Notes: generated from the sequence alone by a model not told the origin. Counted from the first letter of the stretch, positions 1 through 8,715 are shown. The stretch is DNA of 64,000 nucleotides from JACCXG01 sp963785755 (GCA_963785755.1 CAWAXG010000068.1:124001-188000); one strand, 5' to 3'. Numbers and translations are program-made.

Positions 1-630
1 CGAGAACGCGACATGCGCGCGATGACGGACTTCGGGCGGCCCCTGCGATCCTTCGGGCACGTCGAGAATATCCTTCGGCGCCAGTCCGGCACCGGAGATC
101 TTCTTGATCGCTTCGTCGAGCCGCCGACGGTCGTAGGTGAGATCGATCGACAGCGACGACGGACCGGTGGAGAGGATGCCGAACATGTCCCCTTCGTGAA
201 TGAGCTCCTTCGCGATCTTCTTGAACAGATCGCGGATGCGTCCGGTATTCCGGAAATCCAGATGGAGATCGTCGACGAAGATCAAAAAAATGCGGCCCGC
301 CGTGTCGGTTGGCGGACGCGACGGTGGCAGGATGATGCCCTCCGCCACGGGCGCGGGCGGCGGCGCGGCGATGTTGTAGCTGCGTCCGCCGTGGGTGAGC
401 GAGAAGGAGATGACCTTCTGCTCGACGCCGTCCTCGACGACCTGGAAGTCTTCTTTCTTCAGGTCTGCGATGAATTGACCGTTGTTGTCGCGTACGACCA
501 CGTCCGTGGTGACGAGTTCAACGCGCGTCGTGAAGTCTGGCCGCCGCTGATCCTGGGCTTGCACCGCGACGCCCAGGAGCGCCAGCGACAAGGCCGGAGC
601 GTACCTCCCCCATCGGTGGATTGCTTGCAT
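1..630 (-). CDS. VWFA-related domain protein, N-terminal part (runs off the window start)
   Basis: This gene has no stop codon inside the window, so only its first 210 codons are present. ATG at 630 opens a signal-peptide-like stretch (ALSLALLGVAVQA, about residues 13-25). Next comes the hallmark opening of acidobacterial VWFA-related proteins: a segment containing VELVTTDVVVRD, then a 'DLKKEDFQVVEDG' strand, then the start of the von Willebrand A fold at IFLIFVDDLHLDF (residues about 117-129). A second protein of the same family lies at 19609-21480 and has the same order of elements. The family is predicted to be exported and is very abundant in Acidobacteria, but its function is not established. 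The plus-strand frame over the same bases is a shadow. Confidence 0.88.
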   Translation of the reverse strand, partial: MQAIHRWGRYAPALSLALLGVAVQAQDQRRPDFTTRVELVTTDVVVRDNNGQFIADLKKEDFQVVEDGVEQKVISFSLTHGGRSYNIAAPPPAPVAEGIILPPSRPPTDTAGRIFLIFVDDLHLDFRNTGRIRDLFKKIAKELIHEGDMFGILSTGPSSLSIDLTYDRRRLDEAIKKISGAGLAPKDILDVPEGSQGPPEVRHRAHVAFS

Positions 631-654
631 GCCGTTGATTATAAAGCCGAACGT

Positions 655-1423
655 CTAATCCTGAGCCGCCGGGGGGGAGTCCCCGTCATCATCGTCGAAT
701 TCTTCGGCATCCGGGGATTCAGCGGCCCCGGCTGAGATGCCTTCGCCGTCGGCCGACTCCGCCTGAACCGGGCGGCCGCCTTCTACCCCGCCGGACGCGC
801 TCGGCCGGCGGCGGCGCCGCCGCCGGCCGACAAGTCCACGCAGCGACTCGAAAACGGATTCGGTACTCCTCCAGACCCGCCCGGACCTCGTCCGTCGTGA
901 CCCAGTTGTCCGGGTTCAGGCGCTCCGCAGAAGTCTTCAATTGCTCCTGCCGCTCCGGGTCGGGTACTCGACGTGAAATGCCCGCCATGACGTCGGCGTA
1001 CCGGGCCCGAAGACGCGCGAGACCTTCCGATCCGAGCTGCGCGTGGGCGGGGCTCAACGGAATTTCCGGCGTGACGTCGACATCGGCGTCGACGGCCGGC
1101 TCGGGGGCGGGGGCAGACGGTACCGCTACCGGCTGTTGTCGGACCACCTGTTGTTGTCGGACCACCTGTGGAGGCGGCAGGAACATCTCCTCGTCCCCTC
1201 TGAGGATCTGGGGCCAATCGAAACGGAGCGAGGGATGACAGTCTTCGATCGCCTTGATCGCGTCTTCATCGAGCGGCGCTCGACCTACTTTGACGCCGGG
1301 GGGAGTGCGAAACCAATAAAGGATGCGGGACCGCCCGCGATTGCGGCGTTTGGGGCTGTGAACGACGAAGGTGTTCTCGTAGCCCCGCTTGTCTCGCGTG
1401 AACCTCAGCGTCGGCAGGCCTAT
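655..1423 (-). CDS. Conserved hypothetical protein with acidic tail; one frame change
   Basis: The frame opens just after the TAG at 1436-1438 and reads a compact conserved domain (EEEIGLPTLRFTRDKRGYEN, then a Trp/Phe-rich YWFRTPPGVKVGR segment). A proline/glutamine linker and a helical segment follow. At about 851-854, a run of four T on the coding strand, the frame must lose one base to continue into an Arg-rich block and an acidic tail ending EEFDDDDGDSPP before TAG at 655-657. Without the shift the tail becomes random Arg/Gly text. There is no ATG near the frame opening, so the start is uncertain (ATA at 1423 and CTG at 1417 are possible). It follows the gene at 1420-2145 with a near-overlap, suggesting an operon. 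Function unknown. Confidence 0.6.
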
Positions 1424-2145
1424 TTCCTCTTCTGGCTACGAGTCGACTTGACTGCGCTGGTCTTTGCGGCGCGCTTGACGGGTGCAGACTTGCGCCGCGA
1501 CTCGACGGCGGGCCGCTTCCTCGCGGTCGCTCTGGCGGGTGTTTTGATCGTGCGGCTCGCAGGCGCCTTGGGTGCAGCCGGCTCGGGAGCGCGACGAGGT
1601 TCTGAGCTCGGCGCGCGATGTGCGAGCGTAAATCGGGTCTGATCGCCGATGGTGTGGTAGCTCCAGATTTCGGCGACGTTGACCGCATTCTCGGTGGCGA
1701 GGCGTCGAGCCATGTCGACGCATCCGGCTGGGACGTACAGATGGAAGGGTGCTCGCGCACGGCCGAGGTGAGCCCACTGAGCCATGGCTTCCAGGTGATT
1801 GACCGATTCCGCGGTTTCGACCTCGACCGTTCCCATCAGCTTTTTGCCGCTGTCGCCCGAGGTCAACACAAGATCCGGAAAGATCTGGACTTGCCCGATC
1901 CGCACCGGCACGGACTGGTCTTCCCCGATGTTGGTGGCCACTTCGTGCCGCCGCTTCAATCGGACCTGCAGAAGCCTGATCACACGGTCGTGCTCGAGCT
2001 GCTCACGGACAGGGCGCACCAGAATCGGGCTCACTTGACCTCCGGGACGAGACAGTAACCTGAATCGCGTCGTAAGAAAACCGGCAATTTTGGTCAGGAC
2101 GCCCATCAAACGCCCGTGGCGCAGGCGGATCCCCAACCAACCCAA
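1420..2145 (-). CDS. Conserved hypothetical protein with Lys/Ala-rich tail
   Basis: This 241-residue protein has an alpha/beta-looking middle (IGQVQIFPDLVLTS, then VEVETAESVNHLEAMAQWAHLG, then FHLYVPAGCVDMARRL), which could be a restriction-endonuclease-like or effector-type fold. The last 60 residues are a low-complexity Lys/Ala/Arg/Pro tail (APKAPASRT..KSTRSQKRK) like the DNA-binding tails of bacterial histone-H1-like proteins. Nucleic-acid binding is therefore an inference from composition. A second Met at 2106 (MGVLTKIAGF) is an alternative start. It is transcribed ahead of the 655-1423 gene and divergently from the receiver gene at 2184. Confidence 0.7.
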   Translation of the reverse strand: MGWLGIRLRHGRLMGVLTKIAGFLTTRFRLLSRPGGQVSPILVRPVREQLEHDRVIRLLQVRLKRRHEVATNIGEDQSVPVRIGQVQIFPDLVLTSGDSGKKLMGTVEVETAESVNHLEAMAQWAHLGRARAPFHLYVPAGCVDMARRLATENAVNVAEIWSYHTIGDQTRFTLAHRAPSSEPRRAPEPAAPKAPASRTIKTPARATARKRPAVESRRKSAPVKRAAKTSAVKSTRSQKRK

Positions 2146-2183
2146 CTCTTGACGTACAAACTGTTTGGGCTGAGAATGATACG

Positions 2184-2600
2184 GTGATCGCGCCTGCAGG
2201 TCCCCGTTGCGCGGAGACCTCGACCCGAACCATTCTCATCGTGGACGACGATCGGTCTGTGGCCGACACTTTTGCCCGACTGCTCAAGCTCGAGGGGTTC
2301 GGGGTGGCGACCGCTCTGTCGGCGGAGGACGGACTCCAGATTGCCTGCTCGGCCCGGCCCGACGCCATCATCCTGGACATGCGCATGCCGATCACCAATG
2401 GGCTGCAGTTCCTTCGCTGTGTCCGCGACCAGCCGCAGCTGGCCGATATTCCGGTCGGAATTGTGACCGGTGATTACTTCCTGTCCGATCCCGTCCAGCA
2501 GGAGCTCCGGAAGCTCGGAGCCTCGATCAGATTCAAGCCGCTCTGGATGGAAGATCTGATCGCCCTCGCGAAGACCCTCATCAATCCCCCGGCGGCGTGA
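2184..2600 (+). CDS. Stand-alone response-regulator receiver protein
   Basis: A single REC domain with no output domain, 138 residues. The acidic pocket is ILIVDDDRS, the phospho-acceptor Asp is in IILDMRMP, the switch Thr is in IVTGD and the conserved Lys is in RFKPLW, so the site looks intact. Such proteins usually work as phosphorelay shuttles or by binding a partner. Its TGA overlaps the GTG start of hemE (2597-2600), so the two are probably co-transcribed and translationally coupled. No histidine kinase is visible nearby. The N-terminal 15 residues before the first strand are unusual and the true start could be later. Confidence 0.85.
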   Translation: MIAPAGPRCAETSTRTILIVDDDRSVADTFARLLKLEGFGVATALSAEDGLQIACSARPDAIILDMRMPITNGLQFLRCVRDQPQLADIPVGIVTGDYFLSDPVQQELRKLGASIRFKPLWMEDLIALAKTLINPPAA

Positions 2601-3652
2601 CCGATCGCTTCCTGCGCGCCTGCCGACGTGAGCAGGTGGATATGACCCCCGTCTGGTTCATGCGTCAGGCGGGACGTTACATGCGCGAATACCGGGCGCT
2701 GCGCGGGCGGTATTCACTGCTGGAGATCTGCCGTCAGCCCGAGCTCGCCGTCGCGGTCACCCTGCAACCGATCGACGCGATCGAAGTGGATGCGGCGATT
2801 TTGTTTTCGGATCTGCTCCTGCCGTTCACGCCCCTCGGGCTCGACTTCGATTTCGTCAAGGGTGAGGGACCGGCGATCGAGAATCCTGTCCGCACGGCTG
2901 CCGACGTCGATCGCCTTCGTCGATTCGATCCCCGCGAGGCGCTCGGCCATGTCCTCGAAACCATCCGGCTCCTCCGGCGTGAGCTCGCCGGGCGCACCCC
3001 GCTGATCGGCTTCGGCGGCGCGCCGTTTACTCTCGCGGCGTATGCGATCGAGGGAGGACCGTCCTCGACCTACACGCGCACGAAGGCATTCATGTACTCA
3101 CAGCCGGGTGCCTGGCATCGGCTGTGCGAGCGCTTCGCCGACGTGATCGCCGACTATCTCTCGGCCCAGATCGATGCGGGCGTTCAGGCGGTCCAGATCT
3201 TCGATTCCTGGGCGGGCGCGCTGAACCGCGCGGACTACCGCGAGTTCGCGTTTCCTCACACGAAGCGCATCTTCGACGCGCTCGCGGATTCGGGCGTGCC
3301 GCGGATCCATTTCGGTGTCGGCGCCAGCGCGATCCTGACCGATCTCGCCGACGCCGGTGGAGATGTCGTCGGCATCGACTGGCGAACACCGCTGGATGAG
3401 GCATGGGACCGGCTGGGCTCGGACCGCGGAGTCCAGGGCAATCTCGATCCGGCGCTGTTGCTCGGGCCGGCCGATCGAATGCTCGCGGCGGCGGCCGACG
3501 TTTTGCGCCGGGCAGCCGGGCGCCCCGGACACATCTTCAATCTCGGTCACGGCGTGCTTCCGGATACGCCGCTCGAACACGTCCAGGAGCTCGCGCGCTA
3601 CGTCCACCGCGCATCCGCGCGGCACCATCAACAGGACCCGGTCGCGGGATAA
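2597..3652 (+). CDS. hemE: Uroporphyrinogen decarboxylase
   Basis: Catalyses the four decarboxylations that turn uroporphyrinogen III into coproporphyrinogen III in cytoplasmic heme synthesis. At 351 residues it has the usual family length. The N-terminal signature PVWFMRQAGRYMREYR is present, as are the catalytic-Asp segment ILFSDLLLP, GFGGAPFTLAAYAIEG, the FDSWAG motif and the C-terminal FNLGHGVLPDTP. The start is GTG, overlapping the stop of the preceding receiver gene. hemG follows after 28 bases, so the two heme genes form an operon. Heme supply is relevant to the multiheme cytochromes at 29.5-34.6 kb, though no direct link is shown. Confidence 0.96.
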   Translation: MTDRFLRACRREQVDMTPVWFMRQAGRYMREYRALRGRYSLLEICRQPELAVAVTLQPIDAIEVDAAILFSDLLLPFTPLGLDFDFVKGEGPAIENPVRTAADVDRLRRFDPREALGHVLETIRLLRRELAGRTPLIGFGGAPFTLAAYAIEGGPSSTYTRTKAFMYSQPGAWHRLCERFADVIADYLSAQIDAGVQAVQIFDSWAGALNRADYREFAFPHTKRIFDALADSGVPRIHFGVGASAILTDLADAGGDVVGIDWRTPLDEAWDRLGSDRGVQGNLDPALLLGPADRMLAAAADVLRRAAGRPGHIFNLGHGVLPDTPLEHVQELARYVHRASARHHQQDPVAG

Positions 3653-3680
3653 CCTGAACCGACACTGAGGCCATGCGGAC

Positions 3681-5042
3681 GTGATAGTGATCATCGGCGG
3701 CGGCATCGCCGGCCTGGCCGCCGCGCATGAGCTCACACGCCGACGGCACCCGTTCGTGCTGCTCGAGGCCGCCGCCCGCGTCGGAGGACTGATCCTCACC
3801 GAGCAGGTCGACGGGTTTACGCTGGACGCGGGTCCTGACTCCATCCTCGCGCAGAAGCCAGCCGGTCTTCAGCTCTGCGAGGAGCTCGGACTCGGTCCGC
3901 GGCTGCTGCGGACCAGACCTCCACGTTCGGCCTTCGTACTCAAAGACGATCGACTCTTTCCACTTCCCTCTCCATCGGTCCTTGGCATCCCCACGACCAG
4001 GTCGGCGCTGATGCACTACACCCTCCTGCCGTGGAGCGCCCGGATGCGGCTCGCCCTCGAACCATTCGTGCCGCCCGGAGCCGGGAACGACGAGTCCGTC
4101 GGCTCGTTCTTCCGGAGACGTTTCGGATCACAGACCGTCGGCCTGATCGCCGAACCTCTCCTCGGAGGCATTCATGCGGGGGACATCGATCAGCTCTCGG
4201 TGCACGCGCTGTTTCCGCGGCTCGTCTTCGCCGAGCGTCAACGCGGAAGAGTGTTGGGCAATGTCGGCGCTCGAACTGCCCCGGACCCCGATGGTCTCTT
4301 CCGCTCGCTTCGCGGCGGAATGAGCGAGCTCGTCGACGCGATCGTGTCGCAGCTCCCTCGTGAAGCGGTTCGGCTGCGGGCGCCGGCCACCTCTATCCAC
4401 GCATCTGGTGCGACATGGACTGTCGCGGACCCGAGGCGGGCGCACGTCGCCGACGCGGTCATCATGGCGGCGCCTGCTCACGCCGCCGCCAGGCTCCTTG
4501 CCCCGATCGATGCCGAGGCCTCACGGATCTGCGGACTCGTCCCATACGTGTCCACGACGAGCGTTGCCCTCGGCTATCGGCGAAGCGACATCGGCCATCG
4601 GCTGGAAGGCTCCGGGTTCGTGGTTGCGCGATCCCATAGCAGCGCCCGGATCACCGCTTGCACCTGGGCCTCATCCAAATGGGAGGCACGCGCCCCTGAG
4701 GATCATGCGTTGCTTCGCGCCTTCGTCGGCGGCGCACACGACCCCGCAGCGGTCGAGCTGCGGGATGACGAGCTCGTGGCGCTTGCCGCCCGAGACCTGT
4801 CCGGGCCGCTCCACATCACCGGAGAGCCGGTCGTCGCTCGGGTGTACCGTTGGAGAGACGCTGGCGCGCAGCACGTCGTCGGTCACCGCGCGCGCATGAC
4901 CGACCTCACGGCCCGGCTCCGTGCGCAGGGTGGCCTGTTCGTGACGGGCAGCGGCTTCGATTCCATCGGCATCCCCGACTGTATCGCGCACGCCCGGAGT
5001 GTCGCGGCTGTCGCGGCGGATTACGTTACGATGAGAACGTAA
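3681..5042 (+). CDS. hemG: Protoporphyrinogen oxidase, HemY-type flavoprotein
   Basis: Oxygen-dependent type (also called HemY) that oxidises protoporphyrinogen IX, or coproporphyrinogen III in the coproporphyrin route. The 453-residue protein begins with the FAD-binding Rossmann motif IIGGGIAGLAAAHEL (residues 4-18), then LLEAAARVGGLI and the DAGPDSI strand. It ends with the second FAD contact GLFVTGSGFDSIGIPDCI. The start is GTG at 3681, directly behind hemE. No ferrochelatase (hemH) follows, so the operon is hemE-hemG only within this window. HemE upstream does not settle which route is used. Confidence 0.92.
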   Translation: MIVIIGGGIAGLAAAHELTRRRHPFVLLEAAARVGGLILTEQVDGFTLDAGPDSILAQKPAGLQLCEELGLGPRLLRTRPPRSAFVLKDDRLFPLPSPSVLGIPTTRSALMHYTLLPWSARMRLALEPFVPPGAGNDESVGSFFRRRFGSQTVGLIAEPLLGGIHAGDIDQLSVHALFPRLVFAERQRGRVLGNVGARTAPDPDGLFRSLRGGMSELVDAIVSQLPREAVRLRAPATSIHASGATWTVADPRRAHVADAVIMAAPAHAAARLLAPIDAEASRICGLVPYVSTTSVALGYRRSDIGHRLEGSGFVVARSHSSARITACTWASSKWEARAPEDHALLRAFVGGAHDPAAVELRDDELVALAARDLSGPLHITGEPVVARVYRWRDAGAQHVVGHRARMTDLTARLRAQGGLFVTGSGFDSIGIPDCIAHARSVAAVAADYVTMRT

Positions 5043-5070
5043 GTCCGACCGAACTACAACTAGGAGCATC

Positions 5071-5763
5071 ATGCGGCACTTGCAGGGAATTCGCGTTCGA
5101 TTCGTGGTCGGGGTGTTGCTGCTGGCGGTGGCCTGCCCCGCCGTCGCGCAGCAGCGCAGCTCGAAGGGAAAGCCGCACCGCGCGCCGAAGATTGTGCGCG
5201 CCGACGGGTTGAGCCCCGATCTGACGGCGTTGCTCGCCGAGATCAAGCGCAAAGACACCGGGCAATTGGCCGTGTCCGAGGAAGACGGCCGCTTCCTCCG
5301 GCTGATGATCGCCTCCAGGGGCGCGAAGCGCGCGCTCGAGATCGGCGGCGCGAGCGGCTATAGCGCCATCTGGATGGGAGATGCCCTGCGCGCGACTGGC
5401 GGCCGGCTGGTCACCATCGAGTACGAGAGCGCCCGCGCCAAGGAGCTCGCCGACAACATTCGCCGTGCCGGCTTGACGGATGTGGTGCAGGTCGTCGCCG
5501 GCGACGCGTTCGCCGAGATCCCGAAGCTGTCGGGGACCTTCGATTTCGTCTTTCTCGATGCGTGGAAGAAGGACTACAAGCGCTTCTTCGACATGGTCCA
5601 TCCGCGCATGGACCCGCGCGGGCTCTTCCTCGCCCACAACGTCGTCAACAAGCGGAATGAGATGGAGGACTTTCTCGACGCCGTTCAGACACATCCTTCG
5701 TTCTGGACGACGATCGTTTCGCCGTCAGGAGAAGGGATGTCGGTGTCGATGAGAATGAAATAG
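5071..5763 (+). CDS. Class I SAM-dependent O-methyltransferase with signal-like N-terminus
   Basis: The C-terminal 170 residues are a catechol O-methyltransferase-type Rossmann fold: motif I ALEIGGASGYSAIWM (about residues 90-104), VTIEYES, then the metal-binding region FDFVFLDAWKKDY and LFLAHNVVNK. The N-terminus is odd for a SAM enzyme: a positively charged stretch, a hydrophobic run (FVVGVLLLAVACPAVA) and an AQQ-type cleavage site look like a Sec signal peptide. ATG at 5071 is preceded by TAGGAGCATC. SAM is not expected in the periplasm, so either the segment is a membrane anchor or the family is unusual. It follows hemG by 28 bases on the same strand. Confidence 0.85.
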   Translation: MRHLQGIRVRFVVGVLLLAVACPAVAQQRSSKGKPHRAPKIVRADGLSPDLTALLAEIKRKDTGQLAVSEEDGRFLRLMIASRGAKRALEIGGASGYSAIWMGDALRATGGRLVTIEYESARAKELADNIRRAGLTDVVQVVAGDAFAEIPKLSGTFDFVFLDAWKKDYKRFFDMVHPRMDPRGLFLAHNVVNKRNEMEDFLDAVQTHPSFWTTIVSPSGEGMSVSMRMK

Positions 5764-5779
5764 CCGGGGTCCGGCGGGA

Positions 5780-6055
5780 CTATTCCTGATCGACTTCTTC
5801 CGCTTCAGGCTCGGGCGCCTCGACAACCGGAGCCGCAGCGACTTTCTTCGTGACGCGCTTCTTGCGGGTCTTCGCGCCGCGCGCGCCGGCGGGCATCGGC
5901 TCGTTGCTGGGTTCGAGCTTCGACATGTTGGTGAGGAATTTCTTCACGCCATGGTCATCGAACTGGACACGCGTGTACGCATCTTCGACGGCGATGACAG
6001 AGCCCAGCCCGTACGTCGGCTCCACGACACGCGCCCCTACCTCGAACCGCTTCAT
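5780..6055 (-). CDS. Small CarD/Tudor-like protein with Lys-Ala-Glu tail
   Basis: A 91-residue protein if started at the ATG preceded by GGAGGATACTG; a longer frame upstream lacks a comparable ribosome site. The first 50 residues (FEVGARVVEPTYGLGSVIAV..VQFDDHGVKKFL) form the small beta-barrel pattern shared by CarD-type RNA-polymerase-interacting domains and the Tudor-like tail of PcrA/UvrD helicases. The remainder is a basic stretch (KTRKKRVTKKV) followed by an acidic end (EAPEPEAEEVDQE). A role in transcription or DNA repair is inferred from the fold only. Confidence 0.72.
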   Translation of the reverse strand: MKRFEVGARVVEPTYGLGSVIAVEDAYTRVQFDDHGVKKFLTNMSKLEPSNEPMPAGARGAKTRKKRVTKKVAAAPVVEAPEPEAEEVDQE

Positions 6056-6144
6056 CAGTATCCTCCCGCCAGCCCAGTGCCGCCGACGCAACTGTAAGCG
6101 TATCTGACGGTTAGCCGGGCGTCAACCTGGCGCTGCGTATCGCT

Positions 6145-7071
6145 ATGCTACAGTCCGTGCGCGTGAAGCCCGTTCACATCATTGGCGTGTCCCTCGATCT
6201 CGGCGGGAACCGCCGTGGCGTCGATATGGGCCCCTCCGCATTTCGCATCGCCGGACTCGCCGAGCGCCTGACCGCACTGGGAATCACGGTCGCCGACGAA
6301 GGGGATCTGGTGGCGCCAATCCCGGAGGTCAAGTCCATCGGCGATCCACAGAAAAAATACATGCGGGAGATCGCGCGGGTCTGCGAAAAGCTCTACAAGA
6401 CCTCGCTGACCGCGTTGGAAAAAGGCGGACTGCCGCTCGTCCTCGGCGGTGATCACAGCGTGGCGGCCGGATCGGTCGCCGCGACGGCCGACTTCGTCAG
6501 GCGCAGCCACGGCAGGATCGGCGTAATTTGGGTCGACGCGCACGGCGACATGAACACCCCCGCGAGCAGCAACAGCGGAAACGTACATGGCATGCCGCTC
6601 GCGGCGCTGCTCGGGCCCGAACCGGCCGAGTTGTCCCGGATCGGTGGCTTCTCCCCGAAAGTACACCCTGACAACACCGTCCTGATCGGCATCCGCAACC
6701 TCGATGAGCGCGAGAAGGACATCGTCCGTGGCGCCGGAGTGCGAGTCTTCACGATGAAGGACATCGATCGAGCAGGCATCGCGTCGGTCGTCGAGCAGGC
6801 GCTCGCGTTTGCCGGCGAAGGCACGTCGGGGGTGCATGTTTCCTTCGACCTGGATGTCTGCGATCCGGCGATTGCTCCTGGTGTCGGCACACCGGTCAAA
6901 GGCGGCCTCGACTACCGTGAGGCGCATATGCTGATGGAGGTCATCGCCGACTCCGGGCTGTTGCGGGCGCTGGATCTCGTCGAACTGAATCCCATCCTCG
7001 ACGATCGCAACATGACGGCGATTCTCGGCGTCGAACTGGTCGCCTCGGCGCTCGGTCAGAAAATCCTCTGA
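6145..7071 (+). CDS. rocF: Arginase
   Basis: Hydrolyses L-arginine to ornithine and urea. The 308-residue protein carries all the ureohydrolase metal motifs: LGGDHSVAAG, WVDAHGDMN and SFDLDVCDPAIAPG, plus the late DLVELNP. The NSGNVHGMP segment after the second motif matches arginases rather than agmatinases, so arginase is preferred. The ATG at 6145 is used; GTG at 6163, just ahead of KPVHIIGV, is an equally plausible start. The gene stands alone, with no ornithine or urease genes adjacent. Confidence 0.93.
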   Translation: MLQSVRVKPVHIIGVSLDLGGNRRGVDMGPSAFRIAGLAERLTALGITVADEGDLVAPIPEVKSIGDPQKKYMREIARVCEKLYKTSLTALEKGGLPLVLGGDHSVAAGSVAATADFVRRSHGRIGVIWVDAHGDMNTPASSNSGNVHGMPLAALLGPEPAELSRIGGFSPKVHPDNTVLIGIRNLDEREKDIVRGAGVRVFTMKDIDRAGIASVVEQALAFAGEGTSGVHVSFDLDVCDPAIAPGVGTPVKGGLDYREAHMLMEVIADSGLLRALDLVELNPILDDRNMTAILGVELVASALGQKIL

Positions 7072-7179
7072 GAGGCCTGGGCGCTTCCTTTTGTCGCCAG
7101 CGGCGGCCGGCGGGCAGCTGTTCCTTCGCGCGGACGCCGAGCTCATCGCGATCGCCCACTGCCGGCGCGAAGGCGGCTG

Positions 7180-7584
7180 TTACTTGACTTGCGAGGAGAT
7201 TCGTCTCGTGGCGGGATCGTTGCGGACCGCCGCATCGATCATCTTCTGAAGCGTCTCGACCAGCATCAGAAGTGAGAACGGCTTCTGAATGAGCCGGGTG
7301 TTCGGGCGGATCTGTTCCAGTCCTCCCGATTCGTCCGGCACAGCTGAAAAGATGATCACTGGAGTGGGCGGTGGTATCGAGACGATGACTTCCCGTCCCG
7401 ATCCCTGTCCGAGCCTGAGATCCACGATAGCCGCGTCGAGGGCGCACTCGTCGACACGATCGAGCGCCTCATCGGCGGTCTGTGCCGAGACGACATCGAA
7501 ACCATGGAGGTCGAGAAACTTCTCGAGCGGCCCACGGACCGCGCGATCGTCTTCGACGACGAGAACAATCGGGCGTCGCGACAT
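7180..7584 (-). CDS. Stand-alone response-regulator receiver protein
   Basis: Starting at ATG 7584 (MSRRPIVLVVEDDRAVR) this is a 134-residue single REC domain. The phospho-Asp lies in AAIVDLRLG, the switch Ser in IIFSAVP and the conserved Lys in IQKPF, so it should be phosphorylatable. The frame stays open upstream to 7863, but that extension has no domain character and the chosen ATG sits right at the first beta strand. No output domain or partner kinase is present. It is the second of four single-domain receivers in the window. Confidence 0.85.
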   Translation of the reverse strand: MSRRPIVLVVEDDRAVRGPLEKFLDLHGFDVVSAQTADEALDRVDECALDAAIVDLRLGQGSGREVIVSIPPPTPVIIFSAVPDESGGLEQIRPNTRLIQKPFSLLMLVETLQKMIDAAVRNDPATRRISSQVK

Positions 7585-7918
7585 ATTGACTACTCGCACC
7601 CGGGCACGATGATAGCGGGAAAACCCCTGATCCGGCCCGATTCTGCCGCGCGGGAGAGGAAGGACCGTGCTGCGCCGTGCACGGCGGGGCTGGCAGTCGG
7701 CGGCCCCGTCCCGTACGAGGTCGTCGCGGTGATCGGGATCATCAACCGCGCCCCAGAGCACGAACATGGAACTCCCAAGAAAACCCGCCGAGTCGCTAAC
7801 CGTTGCCGACTTGAACAGGCTGGCTTGCCAACCGTAGCTCGTTCGCAGACAGGACAGGCCCACCTTCGCGGTTCGGCGCTACGGTGGGCATCCTTCGCCT
7901 GCATTCATGAGCGAAGGC
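7585..7918. other. Intergenic stretch without a recognisable gene
   Basis: Between the receiver gene start and the tRNA the sequence stays open on both strands but shows no recognisable domain, ribosome site or repeat. It probably holds the promoter of the minus-strand receiver gene. Nothing further can be supported. Confidence 0.4.
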
Positions 7919-7993
7919 TGGTGGGCCGCCCGGGGATCGAACCCGGGACACCCTGATTAAAAGTCAGGTGCTCTACCACTGAGCTAGCGGCCC
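7919..7993 (-). tRNA. tRNA-Lys (anticodon TTT)
   Basis: On the minus strand the sequence folds as a full cloverleaf. The acceptor is GGGCCGC paired with GCGGCCC, the D arm is GCTC-AGTGGTA-GAGC, the anticodon stem is CCTGA/TCAGG with loop CTTTTAA (anticodon TTT), and the T arm is CCGGG-TTCGATC-CCCGG. The discriminator is A and the CCA end is encoded (7919-7921). The anticodon TTT reads AAA and AAG lysine codons. Confidence 0.96.
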
Positions 7994-8031
7994 GCGCAGC
8001 TCACGATCGTATCACGCGCGGCAGAGCCGTC

Positions 8032-8664
8032 TCACTCGGCGAACGTGCGTCGAAACCACGCCGCCACCTCCTCCAGCTCGCTCGGCGACAGCTCATGTCC
8101 CGTGTCCTGCCACAGCTGCGTGACCTCCGCGCCGGCCTGGTTCAGGACCTCGACCAGCCGATCGCTGAGCGCGCGCGGCACGACGGGATCCCGCTTGCCG
8201 AGCGAGATCAGCACCGGCAGCGCGTTCAGCGCAGCCGGCGGTGAGGCCGGCTCGGTCGGAATCATCGGACGCAGCAGGATCGCGCCCATCATCAGTGGAT
8301 TCGGCAGCGTCAGCAGCATGTTCGCCGCGATGTTGGCGCCGTTCGAGTAGCCGAGCGCCACCACTCGCGTGCGATCGAACCGGTAGCGCGCCGCCGCGTC
8401 GTCGATGAACCGGGCCAGCGCCGCAGTCTGTTCGCGAAGGTCATCGGGGTCGAAGACGCGCTCAGAGATCCGCCGGAAGAAACGCGGCATCCCGTTCTCG
8501 AGGACGCGGCCGCGCGGGCTCAGGATCGCGGCATCGCCGTCGACCATGCGCGCGAGCGGCACCAGATCGTTCTCATCGCCGCCCGTCCCGTGCAACGCCA
8601 GGATGGTCGGGGCGGAGCTCAGCGCTCCGGGAATGAACCGATGATCGAACTCGGGGGTCGGCAT
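8032..8664 (-). CDS. Alpha/beta hydrolase, phospholipase/carboxylesterase (MhqD-like)
   Basis: A 210-residue cytoplasmic esterase of the phospholipase/carboxylesterase family. The oxyanion-hole motif is LALHGTGGDENDLVPLA, the nucleophile elbow is GYSNGANIA (Ser near residue 108), the acid lies in SLGKRDPVVP and the catalytic His in DTGHELSPSE. The segment ILSPRGRVLENGMPRFFRR matches the MhqD/YpfH branch, linked in Bacillus to quinone or hydroquinone stress. The substrate here is unknown. Start ATG at 8664 is the only Met before the fold. Confidence 0.9.
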   Translation of the reverse strand: MPTPEFDHRFIPGALSSAPTILALHGTGGDENDLVPLARMVDGDAAILSPRGRVLENGMPRFFRRISERVFDPDDLREQTAALARFIDDAAARYRFDRTRVVALGYSNGANIAANMLLTLPNPLMMGAILLRPMIPTEPASPPAALNALPVLISLGKRDPVVPRALSDRLVEVLNQAGAEVTQLWQDTGHELSPSELEEVAAWFRRTFAE

Positions 8665-8715
8665 GAAGCAAAACGGCCGAATCGAGCGGGAAGAGTCAGG
8701 GGCGGATCCGCAGGC

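Noticed and set aside
13..735. Plus-strand open frame of 240 codons
   Set aside because: It is the shadow of the minus-strand VWFA gene; its text is Arg/Asp/Val-rich without a domain.
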